Shown: positions 17,656 through 26,786 of the stretch, piece by piece
How the letters are laid out: every line of letters starts with the position of its first letter
Numbering within the stretch: position 1 is the stretch's first letter
NCBI RefSeq assembly: GCF_001623525.1
Contig: NZ_CP015225.1
Location: forward strand, 5,034,501-5,098,500
Reading direction: 5' to 3'
Source: Pseudomonas fluorescens
GTDB taxonomy: Bacteria > Pseudomonadota > Gammaproteobacteria > Pseudomonadales > Pseudomonadaceae
Length of the DNA stretch: 64,000 nt
Position numbers and translations under genes: made by a program
Notes under the pieces: generated by a model
Databases searched by the model: none
Told to the model about the DNA's origin: nothing
The model's input: only the letters and a program-made list of their open reading frames with translations

Positions 17656-19478
17656 CGCATGATCTCGCCGCGTTCGGTGGTACGGATCACCGTCTCGGTA
17701 AAACTGTTGATCGACACGTAGCGTGCCAGGAAGCGCTCGAACACGGCGCCGAGCAGGAACACCCCGGTGCCGCGAAACGCGTTTTCATCGAATTCCAGGG
17801 TGATCTCCAGGCCCCGACCAAACACGATCGGGCCGGGCATCGGCAAGCGCCGGGTGCAGGCTTTGCTGCTGACTTCGCGCAGGCCTTCGATCTGCAATTG
17901 CAGCGCCGCGTCGTTGCTGTCGCCATACAGGCGCAGCAGTTCGCGCAGGGCGGCGGCGCCTTGGCCTTGTTCGCTGAGGGACAGGTAATTCAGCGAGAGC
18001 TGGCTGATCAGGCGCCAGGCCTTGGCATCGTGGGCATGGCTGGCCCGTGGGCGACTGGGACCTGCCACGCAACGCACGGCGCCAACCGGTGCACTGTCGG
18101 CCAGGGTGAAATCGGTCTTGCCGTTGCCCACGCTCATGAACAGTGGCAGGTCGCGGTTGGTGCACAGCGCGGTCACGCCCAACTGGCGCAGGTCGTGGCG
18201 ATAAGGCGCCTGCTGGCTGTCCACCAGGCTGACGAAGGTTTCGCTGCCGATGTAGGTCGAGCGCGGGCCGTTGCGCCGCTGGTCGCTGGACAGCACACGC
18301 GGTTCGCGGCGCACCGTGTAATAGGCCTGGTCGCGGCCATAACGGGACGGATCGCGTACGGCGTAGAACGGCAGGAACGGTTGCTCTGGCCCGGTGCCGT
18401 GGCCGGTGAGGCCGCTGAGCGAATGCACTTCGAAATCCATCGGCCGGGTACGGTCGGCGATCACGTGGTGTTCGTTGACCCGATCCGACAAGTGAATGCG
18501 ATCCAGGCGCTTGGGGAACAGGTTGATGGCCGGGGTGCAGAACGGCAGGAACTGCGAAGCGCCGACGCTGCCTTCCAGGCTCGGATCGTGCCGGTCGAAC
18601 AGCACGATCAGCTCCAGTTCCTGGCCGTCGCAACGCTTGACTGCGCGGCTCAACTGGGTGAAGTCGACAAACAGGAAGCGGTGGGGCAGGGCGAAGTATT
18701 CCTGCAACAGGCGATAGCCCTGGAAGGCTCGCGGCACCACCGGCAGCGCGGCGTCGGCATCGTCGAAGCCGCGCGAGCGCAACGCATCCTGTGGCAGCCG
18801 CTCCACCCAGTCGCCGCCAGGCTTGCGGGCGAACACCGCGCAGGCATTGCCCAGCAGTTGTTCGTAGAGGCGGAAAGGCTGTTCGTCGGCACCGCTCAAG
18901 TACAGCGGCAGGTTGTCCAGGGCCAGGCTGTTGAACGGCAGTTCGGCGCCGGTGCGCAGGGTCAGGCGCAGGCCGGCCTTGGCTTTCGGCTCGCTGGCGG
19001 CCAGGCGTCCGAGCACGGCGGAGGGGTTGCCGAAGTACTCGGCCTGGCTGACCTGCAACGGCCACAACGTCACCGCGTGGGCGGTGCGGTACTCGCAGCA
19101 GGTCTGGGTTTCACGCCCCAGGGCGGCACGCAGGACCGTATCGCGCGGCAGCGGGAAGCCACTGCTCAGCGAGCCTTCGTCCGGGTCGGCCTGCAATTGC
19201 ACCACGGTCATCGACGGTGTCGGCGCCAGGTAATGCGGGTAGGCGATTTCCAGCAGGTTGTGGGTGAAGGTCGGGTACTCGGCGTCGAGCTTGAGCTGCA
19301 CCCGCGCCGTCAGGTAGGCGAAGCCTTCCAGCAGGCGCTCGACATAGGGGTCGGCGCAGTCCATGCCGGACAAGGTCAGCCGACTGGCGATCTTCGGGTA
19401 TTCCTTGGCGAACTCCGCCGCGCTCTCGCGCACGTGGTGCAGTTCCTGGTTGTACAGCTCCAGCAGGCGCGGGTTCAT
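17619..19478 (-). CDS. tssF: T6SS baseplate subunit TssF
   Basis: 619 residues from the ATG at 19478, which overlaps the tssE stop by ATGA; the same frame is open further upstream but inside tssE. The start [20 protein letters not shown] and the early [13 protein letters not shown] block are diagnostic for TssF/VasA. TssF is the major wedge protein of the baseplate and contacts TssG and the sheath/tube initiating complex. Confidence 0.96.
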   Translation of the reverse strand: MNPRLLELYNQELHHVRESAAEFAKEYPKIASRLTLSGMDCADPYVERLLEGFAYLTARVQLKLDAEYPTFTHNLLEIAYPHYLAPTPSMTVVQLQADPDEGSLSSGFPLPRDTVLRAALGRETQTCCEYRTAHAVTLWPLQVSQAEYFGNPSAVLGRLAASEPKAKAGLRLTLRTGAELPFNSLALDNLPLYLSGADEQPFRLYEQLLGNACAVFARKPGGDWVERLPQDALRSRGFDDADAALPVVPRAFQGYRLLQEYFALPHRFLFVDFTQLSRAVKRCDGQELELIVLFDRHDPSLEGSVGASQFLPFCTPAINLFPKRLDRIHLSDRVNEHHVIADRTRPMDFEVHSLSGLTGHGTGPEQPFLPFYAVRDPSRYGRDQAYYTVRREPRVLSSDQRRNGPRSTYIGSETFVSLVDSQQAPYRHDLRQLGVTALCTNRDLPLFMSVGNGKTDFTLADSAPVGAVRCVAGPSRPRASHAHDAKAWRLISQLSLNYLSLSEQGQGAAALRELLRLYGDSNDAALQLQIEGLREVSSKACTRRLPMPGPIVFGRGLEITLEFDENAFRGTGVFLLGAVFERFLARYVSINSFTETVIRTTERGEIMRWKAKPGRRPTL

Positions 19479-19987
19479 GAGCGTCTCCGCTGGTCGGCGT
19501 TGACCACGCGCACATGGCCGGTTTCCAGGTCCAGGTCGGTTTGCAGCATCAGGCGCAGCGGCACCGGCTGGGCCCAGAGATCGCCTTCGATCTCGAAACT
19601 CAAGGCGTTGTGGTTCATCTCGGCCGTCGCCCGGGCGCGCACGCGCAGGGTGTGGCGCAGGATTCGCGGCTCGAACGTGGCGATGGCCTGGTGGATCAGC
19701 GTTTCCAGGGCCGAGACATCGACGTTCGACGCGCTGTTGCCGGCCAGTGCCGGCAGGCCGAAATTCACCACCGAGGTGCCCGCCGGGGTGTGCAGCGTGG
19801 CATCGGCGTCGAGCAATGAGGTGGTGTTGAGCAGCCACGCCAGGTCACGCAGCACCGACGCTTTCAATTGGGTCAGGGACAGCACGCGTTTGTCGGCGCT
19901 TTCCTTGGGGTTGGTCGGATCGTCGTCGGTCAACCGGTCCAATAGGGAGGGTTGGAGGCGATCGCGGGTGGCGATTTCGGTTACCAA
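19475..19987 (-). CDS. tssE: T6SS baseplate subunit TssE (gp25-like), TTG start
   Basis: 170 residues. The [17 protein letters not shown] start, VNFGLPAL and the C-terminal [15 protein letters not shown] block mark the gp25/lysozyme-like TssE family, which initiates sheath assembly on the baseplate. No ATG or GTG is available: an in-frame TGA lies nine codons upstream, and the first usable start is the TTG at 19987, buried in the stop region of the lipoprotein gene (TTGGTAA). This unusual start fits with the two upstream genes having been inserted against the tssE 5' end, although it could be native. Confidence 0.93.
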   Translation of the reverse strand: MVTEIATRDRLQPSLLDRLTDDDPTNPKESADKRVLSLTQLKASVLRDLAWLLNTTSLLDADATLHTPAGTSVVNFGLPALAGNSASNVDVSALETLIHQAIATFEPRILRHTLRVRARATAEMNHNALSFEIEGDLWAQPVPLRLMLQTDLDLETGHVRVVNADQRRRS

Positions 19988-20430
19988 GTGAAAAGGCCCG
20001 TGTAATTCTTCTGGTCACCTGTGCCACCCATGCAGCTGGCGTGGCGAGCGATTATCGAGGGTTCGAGTTGGCCATTGATCAGGCGTATGGCGCGGTACTC
20101 GGAGTGACATTGCGGACTGTTCTGAGCCGCGGTCGAGAAATGAAGAACAATGACAATAGGCACCTTGCCAAAGGTCTCGACATGCGACTTGCCTTGTCTG
20201 TCTACCGTGAACTGGCAGGGCCATGGCAGGTCGAGTGGCATTAGCGTCTGGTCTGGTTTGCGTAGCGCGCAGCGTTGTTGGTCATCGACCAGCGTCAACT
20301 GTTGCCCGCCCATCACGACGACTTGATTCACCGCTGCGGTTGAAGTCGCCGATGACGCTTGCTGCCCGGCACAGGCTGTCAGGCTCGAAAACAGGCAGCC
20401 AATCAATACAGCGCAACGAGCCTTGTTCAT
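19981..20430 (-). CDS. Candidate lipoprotein immunity for the Tae4-type amidase
   Basis: 149 residues with a lipoprotein signal: basic MNKAR, hydrophobic stretch and the lipobox LTAC with Cys20. The mature part has several cysteines (for example CQF, QCHSEY, ASCMGG) that could form disulfides in the periplasm. It overlaps the amidase gene by ATGA. Because Tae amidases act on peptidoglycan in the periplasm, their immunity proteins are periplasmic, which this fits. It does not look like the short helical Tai4 proteins I know, so it may be a different immunity family. Its stop overlaps the tssE start. Confidence 0.7.
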   Translation of the reverse strand: MNKARCAVLIGCLFSSLTACAGQQASSATSTAAVNQVVVMGGQQLTLVDDQQRCALRKPDQTLMPLDLPWPCQFTVDRQGKSHVETFGKVPIVIVLHFSTAAQNSPQCHSEYRAIRLINGQLEPSIIARHASCMGGTGDQKNYTGLFTW

Positions 20431-20882
20431 AAAAGCTCCCAGAACCAGATCGCCCTGGATCGATAGGCCGGATCGTCATACCCGAGGGTCAGGCCACGGT
20501 TCCAGAGGTCGATATGGTCGCCGGTGCGACCGTCCGAAGACTCTCCCAATTGCTGGAAGCAATCCTTGAAGAAAATCAGGCCGGTCTTGTCTTGCAGCTT
20601 GCGTCGGTCCGCAGCAGTTCCGCCGAGGATCAACGGGCGGCCCAGGTGATGTTTCCACAACCAGTTCGCCAGCGATTCGGCCCCCCTGGCGTGCTCATGT
20701 GCACACTTGGGTTCGGTGTAGGTGGACTTGTTGACCTTGATGGTCAGCTCTGTATTGAGCGTGATGCTCATGCGGATAGCGCACTGGTTTGCCCACGGAC
20801 CATCACAGGGTTTCGCGTCGGGGTAGGTCACCAGCAGATCGGAATACGCTTTCCACAAATTGATAAACGAAGGCTTGGCCAT
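20427..20882 (-). CDS. tae4: Tae4-family peptidoglycan amidase effector
   Basis: 151 residues. Family signatures are CDGPWANQCAIRMS with the catalytic Cys34, HARGAESLANWLWK at about residues 64-77, GLIFFKD, GDHIDLWN with catalytic His123, and the AIWFWELL end. Tae4 enzymes are NlpC/P60-like DL-endopeptidases that cut the peptide stem of peptidoglycan after T6SS delivery into a rival periplasm. There is no signal peptide, as expected of an Hcp-delivered effector. The gene lies 81 bases behind hcp, in the slot where P. aeruginosa HSI-I has tagJ, and is coupled to its lipoprotein partner. Confidence 0.9.
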   Translation of the reverse strand: MAKPSFINLWKAYSDLLVTYPDAKPCDGPWANQCAIRMSITLNTELTIKVNKSTYTEPKCAHEHARGAESLANWLWKHHLGRPLILGGTAADRRKLQDKTGLIFFKDCFQQLGESSDGRTGDHIDLWNRGLTLGYDDPAYRSRAIWFWELL

Positions 20883-20927
20883 GACTCAGATACCACGTGG
20901 GAAAGGATTGGATTCGAGCAAGCACCA

Positions 20928-20960
20928 AACACCCCCGGCGCGTGGCACCGGGGGCGTGTT
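20928..20960 (-). terminator. Hairpin after hcp
   Basis: A stem built from AACACCCCCGG and CCGGGGGCGTGTT (two bulged bases) lies four bases beyond the hcp stop codon and ahead of the amidase gene. It lacks a clear U-run, so it is probably a partial terminator or a 3'-end stabiliser giving hcp more transcript than the downstream genes. Confidence 0.5.
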
Positions 20961-20963
20961 CGA

Positions 20964-21452
20964 TTACACCTTGACGTTCTGACGGATGTTCCAGCCGAAT
21001 TTGACCGGACCGCCTTCCTTGGTGCCGTCGGCTTTCTGTGGCTGGTAATCCACCAGCACCTTGGCGAAGTTCAGGGTGACGTTTTCGGTCAGGCGATCAT
21101 CGCCGCCCGAGCCGCCGGTGCTCAGGGACGTAACCAGCACTTCTTCCAGGTTGATGATCATGTACTCGACCTGGCTTTCACCGCCGGCCTTGCGCACGGT
21201 CAGCTTGACCTTGTCGATGTGCTTGCCGCTGGCGCAATGCATCATCAGGTTCGGCGACGCCTTGTCGACGTACTTGGTCAGGGACAGGTCCTGGACGTTG
21301 ACCTTGCCCGCACCACCGCCGCTGCCCACGTGCATGTTGCCGGACTGGGACATGCCCCAGCTCCAGTTCAGGACATCGATCTCGTCCTTGTGGGCCTTGT
21401 CCATGGACTCGCCCTTGATGTCGCCGATCTTGATGAAAATATCAACAGCCAT
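20964..21452 (-). CDS. hcp: T6SS tube protein Hcp
   Basis: 162 residues from the ATG at 21452 (AVDIFIKIGDIKGES start); an earlier in-frame Met at 21482 lacks support. Size and sequence (DVLNWSWGMSQSG, KASPNLMMHCASGKHID) match Hcp1 of P. aeruginosa. Hexameric rings stack to form the tube expelled by sheath contraction and bind small effectors in the lumen, probably including the downstream Tae4-type amidase. A REP pair separates it from tssC, so it may also have its own promoter. Confidence 0.97.
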   Translation of the reverse strand: MAVDIFIKIGDIKGESMDKAHKDEIDVLNWSWGMSQSGNMHVGSGGGAGKVNVQDLSLTKYVDKASPNLMMHCASGKHIDKVKLTVRKAGGESQVEYMIINLEEVLVTSLSTGGSGGDDRLTENVTLNFAKVLVDYQPQKADGTKEGGPVKFGWNIRQNVKV

Positions 21453-21545
21453 GTTTTCTCCCTGTGTGGTTTCTAACCACATTGTTTGGTTGACGCTGAC
21501 CTTGCGAAATCTGTGAACTCAATGAAGATCTCTTGTGGACCACTC

Positions 21546-21636
21546 TGTGGCGAGGGAGCTTGCTCCCGCTTGGGTGCGCAGCGCCCACAAGAAGGGGCCG
21601 CTACGCGACCCAGCGGGAGCAAGCTCCCTCGCCACA
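21546..21636. repeat. Paired REP inverted repeat between tssC and hcp
   Basis: The arms TGTGGCGAGGGAGCTTGCTC and GAGCAAGCTCCCTCGCCACA are exact complements. It is inside an operon, where such elements can set differential expression of flanking genes. Confidence 0.9.
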
Positions 21637-21672
21637 AAGGGCCTCCACAGGAAAGCCCATTTCAACGGTTGT

Positions 21673-23175
21673 TTATGCGCCCTTGGCCGACGGCAGTTTC
21701 GATACCAGGCGCAGCGACACGGTCAGCCCTTCGAGCTGGTAGTGCGGACGCAGGTAGAACTTGGAGTTGTAGTACCCCGGGTTGCCTTCGACTTCTTCGA
21801 CGATCACTTCGGCGGCAGCCAGCGGGTGCTGGGCCTTGGTGGTCTCGGTGGAGTGCGCCGGGTCACCGTCGACGTAGTTGAGGATCCAGTCCTGCAACCA
21901 GCGCTGCATCTCGTCCTTCTCTTTGAAGGAACCGATCTTGTCGCGCACGATGCACTTGAGGTAATGGGCGAAACGGCAAGTGGCGAACAGGTACGGCAGG
22001 CGCGCCGCCAGGTTGGCGTTGGCGGTGGCGTCCGGGTCGTCGTATTCGGCCGGTTTCTGCAACGACTGGGCGCCGATGAACGCGGCGAAGTCGGTGTTTT
22101 TCTTGTGCAGCAGCGGCATGAAACCGTTCTTCGCCAGCTCCGCTTCACGGCGGTCCGAGATGGCGATTTCGGTCGGGCACTTCATGTCCACGCCACCGTC
22201 GTCGGTCGGGAACGTGTGGGCTGGCAGGTTTTCCACTTCACCGCCGGACTCCACGCCACGGATGCGCGAGCACCAGCCGAAGTGTTTGAACGAACGGTTG
22301 ATGTTCACCGCCATCGCGTAAGCGGCGTTGGCCCAGGTGTACTTGGAGCTGTCGGCACCGTCGGTGTTTTCTTCGAAGGCGAAGGCTTCCACCGGGTCGG
22401 TCTTGGCGCCGTACGGCAGGCGCGCCAGGAAGCGTGGCATGGTCAGGCCGATGTAGCGCGAGTCTTCCGATTCACGCAGCGAGCGCCAGCCGGCGTATTC
22501 CGGGGTGGTGAAGATCTTGGTCAGGTCGCGTGGGTTCGACAGTTCCTGCCACGAGCCCATGCCCATCACGGTCGGCGATGCCGCAGCGATGAACGGGGAG
22601 TGCATGGCCGCGCAGACTTTCGACAGTTCGCCCAGCAGCTCGACATCCGGTGGCGACTGGTCGAAGTAGTAGTCGCCTACCAGGCAGCCGTAAGGCTCGC
22701 CGCCGAACTGGCCGTATTCTTCTTCGTACATCTTCTTGAAGATCGGGCTCTGGTCCCACGCGGTGCCCTTGAATTTCTTCAGGGTCTTGTGCAGGTCGGT
22801 CTTGGAGATGTTGAGCACGCGGATCTTGAGCTGCTCATCGGTCTCGGTGTTGTTGACCAGGTAGTGCAGGCCACGCCAGGCGCTTTCCAGTTGCTGGAAG
22901 TCGGGATGGTGGATGACCTGGTTGACCTGGGCGGTGAGCTTGGCGTCGATGGCGGCGATGATCGATTCGATCGACTTGATGGCGTCGTTGGACACCAGGT
23001 CGGTCTGCGCCAGGGCCTGTTCGGCCAGGGTACGCACGGCGGTCTCGACGGCTTCGCGGGCGCGCTCGGTCTTGGGTTTGAATTCTTGCAGCAGCAGGGA
23101 CGCGAACTCGCTGGTTTCTTCGGTTGCGCCCAGGTTTTGCACGCCTTCGCGGGCTGTATTGTCAGTCATGATCAT
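21673..23175 (-). CDS. tssC: T6SS sheath large subunit TssC
   Basis: 500 residues from the ATG at 23175, which overlaps the tssB stop; an ATG two codons later is equally plausible. HHPDFQQLESAWRGLHYLV, GEPYGCLVGDYYFDQSP and the NYVDGDPAHSTE region are typical of TssC/VipB. With TssB it forms the contractile sheath in the cytosol. The C-terminal YYNSKFYLRPHYQLEGLTVSLRL is the strand-exchange region of the family. It is the third gene of the leftward operon. Confidence 0.97.
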   Translation of the reverse strand: MIMTDNTAREGVQNLGATEETSEFASLLLQEFKPKTERAREAVETAVRTLAEQALAQTDLVSNDAIKSIESIIAAIDAKLTAQVNQVIHHPDFQQLESAWRGLHYLVNNTETDEQLKIRVLNISKTDLHKTLKKFKGTAWDQSPIFKKMYEEEYGQFGGEPYGCLVGDYYFDQSPPDVELLGELSKVCAAMHSPFIAAASPTVMGMGSWQELSNPRDLTKIFTTPEYAGWRSLRESEDSRYIGLTMPRFLARLPYGAKTDPVEAFAFEENTDGADSSKYTWANAAYAMAVNINRSFKHFGWCSRIRGVESGGEVENLPAHTFPTDDGGVDMKCPTEIAISDRREAELAKNGFMPLLHKKNTDFAAFIGAQSLQKPAEYDDPDATANANLAARLPYLFATCRFAHYLKCIVRDKIGSFKEKDEMQRWLQDWILNYVDGDPAHSTETTKAQHPLAAAEVIVEEVEGNPGYYNSKFYLRPHYQLEGLTVSLRLVSKLPSAKGA

Positions 23176-23678
23176 TGGTCCTGTGCTGGCTTCGGCGCGC
23201 TCGCCAGGGCCTGCAACAGCGCTGGGTCCTTGATCGCCTTCATGATGATTTCTTCGGCGCCGGTCTTGCCGTCCATGTAGGTCAGCAGGTTGGCCAACTG
23301 GGTACGCGCTTCGAGCAGCTTGTTCAGCGAATCGACCTTGCGGGCCACGGCCGCCGGGCTGAAGTCGTCCATGCTTTCGAACGTCAGGTCCAGGCTCAGG
23401 TTGCCTTCGCCGGTCAGTTCGTTGGGCACATGAAACGCCACGCGCGGTTGCATGGCCTTGAGGCGCGAGTCGAAATTGTCGACGTCGATCTCGAGGAACT
23501 TGCGATCGGCCACTGGGGCCAGAGGTTCGGCGGGCTTGCCGGCGAGGTCGGCCATTACCCCCATGACGAAGGGCAACTGGACCTTTTTCTCGGCGCCGTA
23601 GAGCTCGACGTCGTACTCGATCTGCACTCGAGGCGCGCGGTTGCGCGCGATGAATTTCTGAGAACTTTGCTTCGCCAC
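23172..23678 (-). CDS. tssB: T6SS sheath small subunit TssB
   Basis: 168 residues from a GTG at 23678 preceded by AGGAGCAGCAAC, a good ribosome binding site. The sequence RVQIEYDVELYGAEKK, LPFVMGVMADLAG and KFLEIDVDNFDSRL identify TssB/VipA. It pairs with TssC in every sheath protomer, and its end overlaps the tssC start. Confidence 0.97.
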   Translation of the reverse strand: MAKQSSQKFIARNRAPRVQIEYDVELYGAEKKVQLPFVMGVMADLAGKPAEPLAPVADRKFLEIDVDNFDSRLKAMQPRVAFHVPNELTGEGNLSLDLTFESMDDFSPAAVARKVDSLNKLLEARTQLANLLTYMDGKTGAEEIIMKAIKDPALLQALASAPKPAQDQ

Positions 23679-23759
23679 GTTGCTGCTCCTGGTCGCTTGA
23701 GCGACGGTGTTGGCGTCATCGGGGGTGCCGGTGACGTGACTGCGTGATCCGCTCGCTTT

Positions 23760-24803
23760 TTATTCGCTGTCTGGGCCGCGCAGGTTTTCAAATTGACTCA
23801 TGCCGTCGGGAATCAAGTTGCGCACGATGGCCGCGAAGTCGGCGTGCACCAGATTCTTGGCCCGGTTCAACAGCACCGGCAGCGGGCTGGAGGGCTCATG
23901 ACGGGTGTAGTAAGCGAGAATCCGGTCCAGGCTGCGCAGCACGTCGTCGCGGTTGTTGATGTCGCCGCTGACGGTGCTGGTGCTGTTATTGGTGTTGCGC
24001 GGTGAGCTTGTGCCATTTGCATGCTCACTGGGCGCTGCGCTGTTGTCGCTGACGGAATCGGCCTGGGCGCTGTCGCCACTCTGCGGGGCGAACTGGCCGA
24101 GAATCTGCAGGGCCATCTTCAACGGTTGCTTCAACGGGCCGAGGTCCACGCCTTGGGCGGAACCGACCTGGTCGCTGACCTGCTGTTCGATGGTTTCGGC
24201 GGCGCTGCGGGCTTCCTGCAGGGCGGCACGGATGATTTCCAACTGTTCGGGGTCGCTGTCGAGCAAGGCCCCGGCGAGCTGTTCGGCACCGAGGTTCTCA
24301 TCCGAGAAACTTTGCAGGCCGCTGGCGTTGGCGGCGGCGCGCAGGCTGACGGCGCCGAAGGTCCGCGAGCGGACCAGGATGCTTTCGCGCAGCAAGCGAA
24401 TGGTGACGTCGGACGTCAGGCCGGCGAGGGCATTGATGCGCACAGTGGGGTCGTTGTCGTCATCGGCGTCCAGGCGCGGATGCAACTCGGCCCAGTATTG
24501 CTTGAGCAGTTCGCTGATCAGCGTCAGCACACGGGCCATGCCCGGCAGGCCTTCGAGGGCCAGGGAGCTTTGCAACAGGAAATGGGTGATGCGCAGGTCT
24601 TTGCTGCGTTGCAGCAAGTCCAGGCTCTGCTGCTGGATGCTGCGCCACTCAGGAGGCTCGGCAGGCAAGATCGAATCGCCCATGCTGCGCTCGGGCTGGC
24701 CCCGGGAGTCGCGTTCCAGGCGCAAGAAATCCGCGTCATATTCCAGATCTTCACCGCACGGCGAAGTCGCGGAAACGGCGGCGAGCAACAAAGGCACATC
24801 CAC
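23760..24803 (-). CDS. tssA: T6SS cap/assembly protein TssA
   Basis: 347 residues from the GTG at 24803, selected because GGGAG lies ten bases upstream; an in-frame GTG at 24824 would add seven residues. The N-terminal ImpA domain (LLAAVSATSPCGEDLEYDADF) is followed by a Ser/Asn-rich linker (about 245-285) and a C-terminal HEPSSPLPVLLNRAKNLV domain. TssA-class proteins guide tube and sheath polymerisation. It is the first gene of the leftward operon and divergent from fha. Confidence 0.94.
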   Translation of the reverse strand: MDVPLLLAAVSATSPCGEDLEYDADFLRLERDSRGQPERSMGDSILPAEPPEWRSIQQQSLDLLQRSKDLRITHFLLQSSLALEGLPGMARVLTLISELLKQYWAELHPRLDADDDNDPTVRINALAGLTSDVTIRLLRESILVRSRTFGAVSLRAAANASGLQSFSDENLGAEQLAGALLDSDPEQLEIIRAALQEARSAAETIEQQVSDQVGSAQGVDLGPLKQPLKMALQILGQFAPQSGDSAQADSVSDNSAAPSEHANGTSSPRNTNNSTSTVSGDINNRDDVLRSLDRILAYYTRHEPSSPLPVLLNRAKNLVHADFAAIVRNLIPDGMSQFENLRGPDSE

Positions 24804-24824
24804 TTGGATCGATCTCCCTATCAC

Positions 24825-25206
24825 CCGCTGAAGAAGTCGGGCAGTTCACACGCAACTTTCGGATGAAACTCGCATGTTCCTTGACGGTAATGGCCTTTTA
24901 AATCCTAAGTGATTTTAAAGTGCCATCATCTATATTCAAGAAGTTGTGCATTTTTGGTGTAGTACTTATCGCTTGTCAAGGTAAGCTATTTCACCAGTGT
25001 AGCCCCTCTGTAACAGTTGTGATGCGCTTAACAGCCTGCTCGACCCATCGGTCGAAGCGGCAACTGACGTGGGGTTTTTGTCATGCAAGCCGGTTATGAT
25101 CAGCAATCATGCTGGCAAAAAGCCGTTTCGCGGTGGTTGGCAAGGTTGTTGGTGGGTAGTCAGGGCCTCAATCCTCACTTCACCCGCCCGCGCGCGAAGT
25201 ATTCAG
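24825..25206. promoter_or_regulatory. Divergent promoter/leader region between tssA and fha
   Basis: About 400 bases without a gene separate the two T6SS operons and must hold both promoters. The middle (about 24890-24990) is notably AT-rich for this genome. I do not see a convincing -24/-12 or -35/-10 pair that I would place. On the tssA side an AAGGA motif at about 24876-24880 (minus strand, in TCAAGGAACA) could be a second RsmA contact. A GTG-led extension of the fha frame into this region (from 25069) is rejected because fha has a strong ribosome binding site at 25209-25214. Confidence 0.6.
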
Positions 25207-25214
25207 CAAGGAGG
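25207..25214 (+). promoter_or_regulatory. RsmA/CsrA-type site over the fha ribosome binding site
   Basis: CAAGGAGG matches the CANGGANG consensus exactly and is the Shine-Dalgarno sequence of fha, five bases from its ATG. In P. aeruginosa the H1-T6SS is under Gac/Rsm control with RsmA repressing translation; the same mechanism is inferred here. Confidence 0.6.
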
Positions 25215-25218
25215 CAAG

Positions 25219-26718
25219 ATGCCGCTGTGTTTGACTATCACTAGTTATCACAAGATTACCCCGGGCCAGTGTTCTGAAAAGTCCATGGATCAGGGGGTGA
25301 TGGCAATTGGCCGTAATTCCGATAATGACTGGGTATTGCCGGACCCTGAGCGTCTGGTTTCCGGCAAACATTGCGTTATCCAATACAAAGATGGGCGTTA
25401 TTACTTAACCGATAACAGCACTAATGGTGTGGAATTGGTCAAGGCCGGTGTTCGCCTGCGCAAGGGCAACAGCGAACCCCTGCAAGACGGCGAAGTGATC
25501 CGCATCGGTGATTATGAAATCCAGGCGCGCGTCGATTTCAGCCTGCCAGTCACCGACAGCAACCCGTTCGCCGAATCGCCCAGCACTTTCGAGGCCTTGA
25601 TGGGGCGCCAGGGCGCCGCGGTGCATGCGCCATCGCCGCTTCATACGCCATCGCCGATTCCAGTGGCTGCGCCTGCGCATTTCCAGGGCGGGTCGGCCAT
25701 GGACACCCTGCCGGACCTGTTCGATTTCTTGAGCCCGAGCAGTGTCCCGCCGGCCACCCAGCCTGACCATGTGCCGGCCGAGCAGCACAACTTCCGCCCG
25801 CCGACGCCAATTCCCCGGCCGAGCCCGCCGCCCGTGGTGGCGCCGGTGATACCGCCGTCTGCCTCAATGATTCCGGACGACTGGGACCCCTTTAGCGACA
25901 AGCCGGTGGCGGTGGCCCCGCAGCCCGTGACCCCGCCGCCTGTGCCGCTACCGCCAGTGGTTGAGCCGGTCGCGACGCCTGCCCCGCAGGCTCCGCTCGC
26001 CGACATCTTTGCTGAAATCAGCGCACCGCCGCCGGCCCCCGTGCCTGAAGCGTCGGTCACCCGCGTCGAGCCCCCGGTCGCACCTCCGGTTGCTCCGGTT
26101 GCTCCGGTTGCTCCGGCCGAGGCCGCCCAACCCGACTTGCTGCAAGCCTTCCTGCGCGGTGCCGGGCTGGACCAGTTGCGCCTGGACAAGGCCAACGCCG
26201 AAGCACAGATGGAAAGCATCGGGCGCAGTTACCGGTTGATGGTCGAAGGCCTGATCGATGTCTTGCGCGCCCGCAGCAGCCTCAAGGGTGAGTTCCGCAT
26301 CCAGCAGACGATGATCCAGCCGGTGGAAAACAACCCGCTGAAATTCGCCCCCAACGTCGATGAGGCCCTGTTGTTGCTGTTGCGCCACGGCAATCAGGCG
26401 TTCATGGCCCCGGACGCGGCGGTGCGTGACAGTTTCGATGATTTGCGGGCCCACCAACTGGCGGTGATGGCCGGTGTGGAAGCGGCCATCAAGCATTTGC
26501 TGGGGCGCTTCGAGCCGGCGCAACTGGAAGAACGCATGGCCAAGCCCGGTGGGCTCTCGGGTATTTTCAGTGGCTCGCGACAGGCCCAGTACTGGCAGCA
26601 ATTTACCGAGCTCTACAGCAACATTTCCCGGGAAGCCCAGGAAGATTTCCAGGACCTGTTCGGTCGCGAGTTCAGCCGCGCCTACGAAGAACACAGTACG
26701 CGACAGCGACGCCGCTAA
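25219..26718 (+). CDS. fha1: T6SS FHA-domain activator Fha (TagH)
   Basis: 499 residues from the ATG at 25219. The N-terminal FHA domain shows G31-R32, S48-G-K-H51 and N69-G70, the phosphothreonine-binding set. A long Pro/Ala/Val-rich linker (about 130-345) includes a short tandem PVAPVAPVAP repeat. The C-terminal ~150 residues form the conserved TagH/ImpI domain. In the H1-T6SS, Fha1 is phosphorylated by PpkA and promotes apparatus assembly. It heads the rightward operon; ppkA and pppA are downstream in the same run. Confidence 0.95.
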   Translation: MPLCLTITSYHKITPGQCSEKSMDQGVMAIGRNSDNDWVLPDPERLVSGKHCVIQYKDGRYYLTDNSTNGVELVKAGVRLRKGNSEPLQDGEVIRIGDYEIQARVDFSLPVTDSNPFAESPSTFEALMGRQGAAVHAPSPLHTPSPIPVAAPAHFQGGSAMDTLPDLFDFLSPSSVPPATQPDHVPAEQHNFRPPTPIPRPSPPPVVAPVIPPSASMIPDDWDPFSDKPVAVAPQPVTPPPVPLPPVVEPVATPAPQAPLADIFAEISAPPPAPVPEASVTRVEPPVAPPVAPVAPVAPAEAAQPDLLQAFLRGAGLDQLRLDKANAEAQMESIGRSYRLMVEGLIDVLRARSSLKGEFRIQQTMIQPVENNPLKFAPNVDEALLLLLRHGNQAFMAPDAAVRDSFDDLRAHQLAVMAGVEAAIKHLLGRFEPAQLEERMAKPGGLSGIFSGSRQAQYWQQFTELYSNISREAQEDFQDLFGREFSRAYEEHSTRQRRR

Positions 26719-26786
26719 GCGGCGCCGTCCCATAACAAGATTGATCGGCACACAACGGATAGCTCAAACGTCATTGAGGACGCAGG

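Noticed and set aside
26088..26120. Short tandem repeat GCTCCGGTT in fha
   Set aside because: It encodes PVAPVAPVAP in a Pro-rich linker, as expected for the family, and is not a separate element.
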